Positions 21,333-26,647 of a DNA stretch of 55,032 bases are shown here, in pieces (within the stretch, counting starts at the first letter, position 1; every line of letters begins with the position of its first letter). The position numbers were made by a program, and so were the translations under genes. Below the pieces are notes generated by a model. That model was not told the origin of the DNA and ran no database searches. It was given only the letters and a program-made list of their open reading frames with translations. The DNA comes from an uncultured Deefgea sp. (lineage in GTDB: Bacteria; Pseudomonadota; Gammaproteobacteria; Burkholderiales; Chitinibacteraceae): positions 1 to 55,032 of the forward strand of contig NZ_CAMTIA010000020.1 of NCBI RefSeq assembly GCF_947072475.1. The letters run 5' to 3'.

Positions 21333-21846
21333 GGCGAGCCCCTCCGATAACGTGGGCAAGGCAGAAAGCAGCAAACGACAATGCAACAACGATCAAGGGG
21401 GTATTGCGCTCAAACGCAATGACAGTAATAGCCAAGAGGGAATACGTCAGGAAAGTACGGGCGAGTTTTGGCATGATGAATGCACCTTTTTCATGGGGGT
21501 TAAATCCCCGCCATCCGCTGTCAAACGGAGGTGGCGAGAACGTGGCAGGGTTGACAGACTGGCGAAAAAGTAAACCAGCAAGCCCGAAGGCTTCCCCACC
21601 ACGTCCCACCAGTGAAGGTGCAACTATGGCGTGTTCGGGTACGCACGGACGCTCAAGGCGTTCAGACGTAAAAAAACCGCTACGCAGCGGTTGTCCCGCT
21701 TTTTCATTCAGCCTGTCAAAGCTGCTTGCGTGATTGAACGCAAGACCTGCATTTTTCATCATTTGTTTGAGTGCGTCAAGTGAAGTAGGCCACATTGCAA
21801 TAGGGCTTGCCAATAATGAATTGGCTGTGTGAGAATTGATTTTCAT
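21325..21846 (-). CDS. Leader ORF of the replication operon (Ash/Icd-like), with a small membrane protein at its end
   Basis: The 173-aa frame has AAGGA 7 bases before its ATG. Its middle (about 60-125) is Pro/Gly/Arg-rich and looks more like translated RNA structure than a folded protein. The last 48 residues, from an internal ATG at 21474 with its own AAGG, form a hydrophobic segment (TFLTYSLLAITVIAFER ... LIVVALSFAAFCLAHVIG). This layout recalls the long overlapping Ash/Icd-like frames at the immunity locus of P4-like elements. A Rho-independent terminator on the coding strand lies inside it at 21669-21692. Which part is really translated is uncertain. Confidence 0.5.
   Translation of the reverse strand: MKINSHTANSLLASPIAMWPTSLDALKQMMKNAGLAFNHASSFDRLNEKAGQPLRSGFFTSERLERPCVPEHAIVAPSLVGRGGEAFGLAGLLFRQSVNPATFSPPPFDSGWRGFNPHEKGAFIMPKLARTFLTYSLLAITVIAFERNTPLIVVALSFAAFCLAHVIGGARHD
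21669..21692 (-). terminator. Intrinsic terminator inside the leader ORF (candidate immunity attenuator)
   Basis: On the minus strand AACCGCT-GCGT-AGCGGTT is followed directly by a run of T, a textbook Rho-independent terminator. It is about 155 bases after the start of the enclosing ORF and upstream of the primase-helicase genes. Transcription stopping here would shut off replication genes, as CI-RNA-driven termination does in P4. Confidence 0.75.
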
Positions 21847-21865
21847 GGTGTGTCCTTGTGTGGAT

Positions 21866-21900
21866 GAGCCCCCAAAGCCTTTACTTTGGGGGCTTTTTTA
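21866..21900 (+). terminator. Plus-strand intrinsic terminator upstream of the leader ORF
   Basis: AGCCCCCAAAG pairs with CTTTGGGGGCT and is followed by TTTTTTATGG on the plus strand. The genes around it are read on the minus strand, where no T-run follows the hairpin. It would therefore end a plus-strand transcript, or form a leader hairpin in the minus-strand mRNA. Confidence 0.7.
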
Positions 21901-21933
21901 TGGTTTTAATTAAATAAATTCGGGTTAATTAAA

Positions 21934-22371
21934 TTAGCAATCGGCTAAAAAATCATGACGCATGAAATTGTTTTGGTTTATTGCTGCTGGTTGGTGATTT
22001 AATTGCGAGTTAAATTTGTAATTAGAATCAGCCAAGTAATTAAGGCATTCATCGCAAATTTTGCCGGTGTCTTCTTCGACGCGAATTGCAATATTGTCAA
22101 ATAGTGCGAGCATATCGCCGTCTTTTTGGTTGGTGATTTTGCAGCCGCCAATGCCGTTATCATCTAGCCATTTCTGAATGCCAAAAATCTGTTTGCTGTC
22201 GCTGGCACGCGCAGTAAAAATACGCACTTCATATTCACCGTCTTCAATCCATTTTTTGACACGATTCAACATGGCTTCAATCGGCCCACCAATTGTATTG
22301 TTGCGTGTACCCTTATTGGATTTGGCTAATGTGCCGTCCAAATCAACACCAATCCATTTTTTTTGATCCAT
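21934..22371 (-). CDS. HAD-like hydrolase, satellite copy 1 (catalytic motif intact)
   Basis: The product is 145 aa from the ATG at 22371, with AAGGA 8 bases upstream. IGVDLDGTLAKS is HAD motif I with the nucleophilic Asp and acid/base Asp. VRIFTARAS is motif II. LALFDNIAIRV carries a later conserved acidic position. ICDEC is a possible metal-binding CxxC. Phage-borne HAD proteins of this type are widespread but without proven function. The last residues (HDFLADC) are shared with copy 2 next door, showing a tandem duplication. Confidence 0.8.
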   Translation of the reverse strand: MDQKKWIGVDLDGTLAKSNKGTRNNTIGGPIEAMLNRVKKWIEDGEYEVRIFTARASDSKQIFGIQKWLDDNGIGGCKITNQKDGDMLALFDNIAIRVEEDTGKICDECLNYLADSNYKFNSQLNHQPAAINQNNFMRHDFLADC

Positions 22372-22460
22372 AATTAATTCCTTTTTATACTGCTGCCATT
22401 TAAATTGGGTGCAGCAATTCCCATGCGCGATCATTCTGAATGAGGTAAGGATTAAATTAA

Positions 22461-22799
22461 TCAGCAGTCGGCTAAGAATTCATCGTGCATAAAATGTTTT
22501 TTCGGTGTGTGTTGTGTCTCATGCTGATTATTTAATTGAGAATTAAATTTGTGTTTATATTTACTTAATAAAGTATGTCGTTCGGCACAGTTTTTCTCGG
22601 TTTCATCCTCAACTCGAATCGAAATATTTTCAAATAGTGCAAACGTATCGCCATTTTCTTCTTTGATGATTTTGCAGCCGCCAATGCCGTTATCATCTAA
22701 CCAATTTTTAATCATAAAAATCAGTTTGCTGTCTTCTGTGTTTGCGGTAAAAGTGTGAGTTTCGTGCTGGTTGTCTTTGATAAATTGCTTATGATTCAC
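22461..22799 (-). CDS. Truncated HAD-like paralogue, satellite copy 2 (no catalytic motif)
   Basis: The 112-aa product starts at a GTG with AGGAG 9 bases upstream. It aligns with copy 1 only from KKWIEDGEYEVRIF onward, so the DxDGT nucleophile motif is missing, and the C-terminal CxxC is broken (NCAERH). The central part (KNWLDDNGIGGCKI) and the end (DEFLADC) are well conserved. The upstream regions of copies 1 and 2 are also similar. It may be a decaying duplicate, but its intact ribosome-binding site allows expression as a binding or regulatory protein. Confidence 0.65.
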   Translation of the reverse strand: MNHKQFIKDNQHETHTFTANTEDSKLIFMIKNWLDDNGIGGCKIIKEENGDTFALFENISIRVEDETEKNCAERHTLLSKYKHKFNSQLNNQHETQHTPKKHFMHDEFLADC

Positions 22800-22906
22800 T
22801 CTTGATTGCTCCTGTGTTGTTGCGGTTTAAATAGGGCGCAGCAATCCCCGCACGCAATAAATTAAGGCGTGAGCTATTAGGTTTTTGTATTTATATCGCT
22901 TGTATA

Positions 22907-23134
22907 TTAGCCGCGTGGTGGCGCTGATGATTCCGGTTTGATAACGGGTAAATGACACTTCGGGTTAGGAAACTGTGCTGGCACAATGGTTTTTATTAGC
23001 TCAGTAATCGCAATTGCAATATGCCCACAATGCAAGTTGGTGCAGCGGTAATAAATTTCACGACTAATTAACGATGTCTCTCGGCTAGAACGAATGTGCA
23101 TGGTTTCGCCACAGTGCGGACAATTCATACTCAT
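22907..23134 (-). CDS. Ogr/Delta-family zinc-finger late transcription activator
   Basis: The 75-aa product has NCPHCGETMHIRSSRETSLISREIYYRCTNLHCGHIAIAITEL, the CxxC-H-R(T/S)SR ... YxxCxNxxCG arrangement of P2 Ogr and P4 Delta. These bind a TGT-N12-ACA dyad about 55 bp upstream of late promoters and contact the RNA polymerase alpha subunit. The Shine-Dalgarno AAAGGA lies 7 bases before the ATG. It is 12 bases downstream of the helical 242-aa gene. It is strong evidence that the element is P4-like and tied to a P2-like helper. Confidence 0.9.
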   Translation of the reverse strand: MSMNCPHCGETMHIRSSRETSLISREIYYRCTNLHCGHIAIAITELIKTIVPAQFPNPKCHLPVIKPESSAPPRG

Positions 23135-23146
23135 TACGCATTCCTT

Positions 23147-23875
23147 TTAGTAGACGATACCCAGTTCGGCACAGCGTTTGTTTGTGGCAACAATTGATAG
23201 ATTAGGTGTTGCGTATTGGTTTTGAATTGGTGGAATTAACTCTAAAAAGCAGTCATTAATAAGTGGCTCGCTGCTGCTTAATTCATTACCCACTTTTTTT
23301 ATAAAATCTTTAAAATAGTCATAGTCAATGTATTTTTTGTCTTGGGTTGAAATGACCGAGTAACTCAGTGCTTGAACTGGGTTGGCATTGGTGTCGTTAT
23401 GCGTTAGCTCTAAAGCGGTGCGTAATAATGAAAAGCCATTGTTTTTGTGTAATTCATCAATAGCAACGCGAAAAATAATTTTTCCTATTTCGTGCGCTGT
23501 TTTTAATCGCAATGTTGCAACTGAGTTTCTGGCTTTTTCTAAAACAAAGGATTGAATTTCTAATGCGGTAACAAGTTCGGTGCGGATTTCTTGGTAATCC
23601 TCTACCAAGTTATAAGCGGCTTGTTCTTTCGATTTGGCATTCAGTAATTGTTTGGTTTCAAAAATTAAAGATCGAATGAGCGATTTGCTATTTTCTCGTG
23701 CTTCACGCGCTTCATTCTCAATTGCCGCAATAGTTCGATCTAAGGTGTCTAGTTTTTCTTTCGCTACTGTGTAGTGAGCAATTTTTTCGTTATGGATACT
23801 GATCGCTTCCTGATAGCGCGTTTGTAGATTTTTTATTTCGGCTTCTTGTTCAGCCGTAAATGGAATTTTTTGCAT
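23147..23875 (-). CDS. Helical coiled-coil protein in the sid/psu position, candidate capsid-redirecting protein
   Basis: The product is 242 aa from the ATG at 23875 (AAGGGA upstream). Residues 5-130 are predicted as long amphipathic helices or coiled coil (EQEAEIKNLQTRYQEAISIHNEKIAHYTVAKEKLDTLD and following). The second half is mixed. I recognise no close family. Its place directly upstream of the Ogr/Delta gene, and its helical character, match P4 sid (external capsid scaffold), and loosely psu (capsid decoration and Rho inhibitor). P4 Sid is of similar length (244 aa as I recall). The function is inferred from position. Confidence 0.6.
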   Translation of the reverse strand: MQKIPFTAEQEAEIKNLQTRYQEAISIHNEKIAHYTVAKEKLDTLDRTIAAIENEAREARENSKSLIRSLIFETKQLLNAKSKEQAAYNLVEDYQEIRTELVTALEIQSFVLEKARNSVATLRLKTAHEIGKIIFRVAIDELHKNNGFSLLRTALELTHNDTNANPVQALSYSVISTQDKKYIDYDYFKDFIKKVGNELSSSEPLINDCFLELIPPIQNQYATPNLSIVATNKRCAELGIVY

Positions 23876-23892
23876 TGTGCTGTCCCTTGGGT

Positions 23893-24108
23893 TTAGTTGG
23901 CGTTGCGTTCGGCGATTTTGCTTTGTTGCCATGCGATGACTTCACTTTCTAGCCAGCCAACGCGTTGAGCACCTAGCGGTACAGGCTTGGGAAAAAGGTT
24001 TTTTGCTTGCCACTCGTACAAGGTCGAATCAGCAATGTCGCCAATTAAATGCTTGAGTGCAGTTCGTGAAATAAAGCGCTCTAAGCGCGGCGCGTTGCTG
24101 TCTGACAT
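23893..24108 (-). CDS. AlpA/Vis-family regulator (excisionase-like)
   Basis: The product is 71 aa from the ATG at 24108 (AGGAGC seven bases upstream). RFISRTALKHLIGDIADSTLYEWQAKNLFPKPVPLGAQRVGWLESEVIAWQQSKI is a typical AlpA/MerR-like helix-turn-helix. In P4, Vis is both the excisionase and a repressor of the late promoter. It is the first gene of a three-gene operon with the helical protein and the Ogr/Delta gene, which would let it counterbalance the activator. Confidence 0.9.
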   Translation of the reverse strand: MSDSNAPRLERFISRTALKHLIGDIADSTLYEWQAKNLFPKPVPLGAQRVGWLESEVIAWQQSKIAERNAN

Positions 24109-24168
24109 TGTTTTGCTCCTGTGCTGGTTTTCTGTTTTGGTCGTTTCCGGTGTGCACCGAATGGCAAC

Positions 24169-24237
24169 AGGGGCAAGTATTCCAGCGAGGGCAAAAACAG
24201 GCATCTAGTTGCGGTTGTGCCAGCGCTGGCACAACCG
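24169..24237 (-). promoter_or_regulatory. Candidate Ogr/Delta-dependent late promoter of the alpA operon
   Basis: A perfect 26-bp palindrome spans 24212-24237, with centre TTGTGCCAGCGCTGGCACAA. It contains TGT at 24216-24218 and ACA at 24231-24233, exactly 12 bases apart. On the minus strand an AATACT -10-like hexamer lies at 24181-24176 with no good -35. The expected start is near 24169, which puts the dyad centre about 55 bases upstream. That is the geometry reported for P2/P4 late promoters. A caveat: on the plus strand the palindrome is followed by GATTTTTT and could instead act as a terminator. Confidence 0.65.
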
Positions 24238-24239
24238 GA

Positions 24240-24715
24240 TTTTTTAAAAAGTGGTGTTTTGGCTGGCAAGCTGTAGCAGTTGGCCGCAATTTTTTAAATT
24301 TAATAGCTGCAGCAAGCGGCTATCAGGTGATATCGGCATACATCGACAGCAACAAATCGACCGCCCATTGATCTTCGTGCCATGCGAGGCAAATCACTGC
24401 ATGCGTACCCTGCATTTCTGCATAAATCCGCATAGATTTTTGAAAGTGAAATTTGCTGGGCAAGCTGTGCTGGCATTGGCTCGATCGGACTTATGCAGGT
24501 GCATAGCAAGCGACCCAAGAGGGGCGGAGGAGAGGCGGGGCATCAATCGCGCGCCTCGGGGTTTAGGGTTAAATCCTGCTTCATGGCCTCACAGTCCACG
24601 TATGCGCGATTATTTTTGTTTTTTTGTGTGTTGGTGTGTCTTTTGATTGTATGTCCGTATATCGCGTTTATGCGCCTTGTTTTGCTGTTGCACTCACTTT
24701 TTAATAGGCGGTTTT
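24240..24715. other. Unassigned 475-bp segment of the satellite
   Basis: No convincing gene is seen. Two overlapping frames exist (plus 24251-24646, minus 24300-24518); both are Cys/Arg-rich, lack ribosome-binding sites and show no recognisable motif. The part 24525-24600 is GC-rich with a possible GAGGCG/CGCCTC stem. GGGTTAAATCC (24566-24576) also occurs in the leader ORF at 21497-21507. It could encode a structured RNA or be the remains of cargo. Confidence 0.4.
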
Positions 24716-25057
24716 ATGAGCAAATGGATTGGCGTTGACTTGGACGGTACGTTAGCTGAGTACCACGGCGCGATGGGTTCGGCGATTGGTGAACCAGTAA
24801 AGCCGATGATGTTGCGTGTTCGCGAGTGGTTGGACGCTGGGCGAGAAGTACGGATTTTTACTGCGAGAGCTAGCGACCCAGCGCAGCTTCCTGCAATTCG
24901 CCAATGGCTTGCCACGCATGGTTTGGGTCAGCTTGCGATTACCAATGTCAAAGATTTTGGCATGCAGGAACTTTACGACGACAAGGCCATGCGGGTTCGG
25001 CGCAATGTTGGTTGGATTTGCCCGAACTGCTACCGAATGAAGAGCGGCAAGGCGTGA
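24716..25057 (+). CDS. HAD-like hydrolase, satellite copy 3 (only plus-strand gene of the element)
   Basis: The product is 113 aa from the ATG at 24716; GGCGG just upstream supports this start over an upstream in-frame alternative. KWIGVDLDGTLAEYHG is HAD motif I, REVRIFTARAS motif II, and VKDFGMQELYDDKAM the acidic motif. ICPNC near the end is a CxxC. It matches phage HAD proteins more closely than copies 1 and 2. It lies between the late operon and the integrase, where P4-like satellites usually carry variable cargo. Confidence 0.8.
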   Translation: MSKWIGVDLDGTLAEYHGAMGSAIGEPVKPMMLRVREWLDAGREVRIFTARASDPAQLPAIRQWLATHGLGQLAITNVKDFGMQELYDDKAMRVRRNVGWICPNCYRMKSGKA

Positions 25058-25112
25058 TTTTTATCTGTACAGCATAAAATAGAAGCACTTTTTCGAGTTT
25101 TTAAACATATAA

Positions 25113-25192
25113 CCTGATACATGCCTGATACAGTAAATACCTTTAAATACATATGGTTAAGTAGTCTGTATCAGGTTGTCAGGTGTATCAGG
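25113..25192. repeat. Iteron cluster B (second candidate replication site)
   Basis: CCTGATAC starts at 25113 and 25124; GTATCAGG starts at 25168 and 25185, with an imperfect GTCAGG between. Both clusters also share a TTTAAATACA block and TAGTCT ahead of a GTATCAGG pair (17635-17678 and 25141-25175). The duplication of this arrangement 7.5 kb apart recalls the ori/crr pair of P4. Confidence 0.7.
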
Positions 25193-25220
25193 CTATTTTT
25201 ACGCGCACACGGAGAAGATT

Positions 25221-26483
25221 TTAAGGGCCAATCAGTGTGAGCGGTTTTGCCTCGCCCCGCTGATGTACCTCGTCCAAATAATCTGCCCACGCCTGCAGCA
25301 TTGATTTTCTCTCGTTCAAATATTCCGCACGGTTATAAGCTGCCCTGACTAGGTTTTGCTCAGAATGGGAAAGCTGGCGTTCAATCGCATCAGGATTAAA
25401 TCCCGCCTCGTTCAAGATGGTGGATGCTGTTGCCCTAAAACCATGCGTGACCAAGTGCCCATTGGTTTTGTTTTTTCCTCCGTAGCCGATCCGCTCCAGG
25501 GCTTTGCCGGGTGTGGCGGTGCTCATGTAGCCATGTGGATTTGAAAAGCTCGGGAAAACATAAGGGCTGTTTGGGTTTCTGTGCTGCTCAAGCGCCCTGA
25601 ATGCAGCCAAAACCTGCTTAGAAAGTGGCACAAGGTGGGGGTTGGCCGATGCTTTTAGTTTGTGCACTAGCTTGCGATTTTCCGCAGGAATCGTCCAAAG
25701 CTCTGCCTCAAAATCAAGGTGATCCCATTCGGCTCGCACGGTTTCGCCGACGCGAGTAAAACAAAGCATGATGATTTGCAGTAGCAATCGTGTTTGCAGT
25801 GTGAAGTTGTCGCCGGAATACAGCGCATTCAGGAAGGTTGGCAGCTCATCAAACCGCAGGGCGGGGTGCTTGGTGCTAACTGGTGGTTGCAATGCGTCCA
25901 TCAGATCGGCGGCGGGGTTGTACTTGGCTAGCCCCGATGCAATCGCCAAGCGAAAAATGGCATTGCATCGCTCTCTAAGTCGCTTGGCTGTATCGCGTTT
26001 GCCGCTCATTTCGACTTTTCGCAGCGCCTCCAATACGTCCTGTGGCTCAATCGCATTGACTGGGCGATTGCCTAGTGAGGGGAAAAGGTATCTTTCCAGT
26101 GAAAGCAATACTGATTCGGCGTGTCTAGTTGCCCATTCCGCTGACTTAATCCGGTGCCATTCACGCGCCACGGCCTCAAAGCTGTTTTTTTCAGCCATTT
26201 TGCGTGCAAGTTTGTCATTTTGCCGTTGCAGGCTGGGGTCAGTGCCGCTTGACAGTATCCGCCTTGCCTCATCGCGCTTTGTTCGTGCCGCTTTTAACGA
26301 AACTTCAGGGTAAACACCCAGCGCTAATGATTTCTCTTTTTCCGCCCAGCGATACTTGAAACGCCAATATTTCGCCCCGTTGGGCATAACCCAGAGCGAT
26401 AAGCCTAAACCATCAGCTATTTTTGCAATTTTCCCATCATCTTTGGGCTTGGCTTTGTCTACTTCGAGTTTTGTTAGTGGCAT
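25221..26483 (-). CDS. Tyrosine integrase, P4 type
   Basis: The product is 420 aa from the ATG at 26483, which gives the family start MPLTKLEVDKAKP. An N-terminal arm-binding DUF4102 domain (KIADGLGLSLWVMPNGAKYWRFKYRWAEKEKSLALGVYPEVSLKAAR) is followed by the catalytic domain. The catalytic Arg is in CFTRVGETVRAEW, the His-Arg pair in HGFRATASTILNE, the second His in LSHSEQN and the tyrosine in AAYNRAEYL. It integrates and excises the element at the lysS core. It is the gene nearest attR, read toward the element interior. Confidence 0.95.
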   Translation of the reverse strand: MPLTKLEVDKAKPKDDGKIAKIADGLGLSLWVMPNGAKYWRFKYRWAEKEKSLALGVYPEVSLKAARTKRDEARRILSSGTDPSLQRQNDKLARKMAEKNSFEAVAREWHRIKSAEWATRHAESVLLSLERYLFPSLGNRPVNAIEPQDVLEALRKVEMSGKRDTAKRLRERCNAIFRLAIASGLAKYNPAADLMDALQPPVSTKHPALRFDELPTFLNALYSGDNFTLQTRLLLQIIMLCFTRVGETVRAEWDHLDFEAELWTIPAENRKLVHKLKASANPHLVPLSKQVLAAFRALEQHRNPNSPYVFPSFSNPHGYMSTATPGKALERIGYGGKNKTNGHLVTHGFRATASTILNEAGFNPDAIERQLSHSEQNLVRAAYNRAEYLNERKSMLQAWADYLDEVHQRGEAKPLTLIGP

Positions 26484-26491
26484 AAAACCTT

Positions 26492-26542
26492 GGGGGTATC
26501 TGGGTGGGGGTATTTTGAAATTATACCCCCAAAGATACCCCC
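26492..26542. promoter_or_regulatory. Four ATACCCCC repeats near attR, candidate integrase arm sites
   Basis: GGGGGTATC/T occurs at 26492 and 26506 and TATACCCCC/GATACCCCC at 26522 and 26534, giving two inverted pairs just upstream of the integrase start. The two plus-strand copies are 12 bases apart, the same spacing as the pair at 16869-16889. Integrase binding here could also autoregulate int. Confidence 0.65.
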
Positions 26543-26586
26543 AAAAACATGCGGATAGTATCGAAATACACCGGAACGTATCGAAA

Positions 26587-26623
26587 TAAAAAACCCGCAA
26601 AACCTAGGGTTTGTGCGGGTTTG
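26587..26623 (-). terminator. Element-borne terminator for lysS
   Basis: On the minus strand AACCCGCACAAACC pairs with GGTTTTGCGGGTT and is followed by TTTTATTTCG. It lies about 25 bases after the lysS stop but inside the satellite, replacing the host terminator that insertion moved 10 kb away. Confidence 0.85.
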
Positions 26624-26647
26624 TCGGCATGTATCGGGGTGTATCGG

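Noticed and set aside
22970-22990. Second Ogr/Delta half site inside the Ogr-like gene (TTGTGCCAGCACA on the minus strand)
   Set aside because: It matches half of the late-promoter palindrome but has no TGT-N12-ACA spacing and lies within coding sequence; probably chance.
24251-24646. Plus-strand frame in the unassigned satellite segment
   Set aside because: The product is Cys/Arg-rich with no motif or Shine-Dalgarno, and it overlaps another open frame on the other strand; codon pattern looks non-coding.
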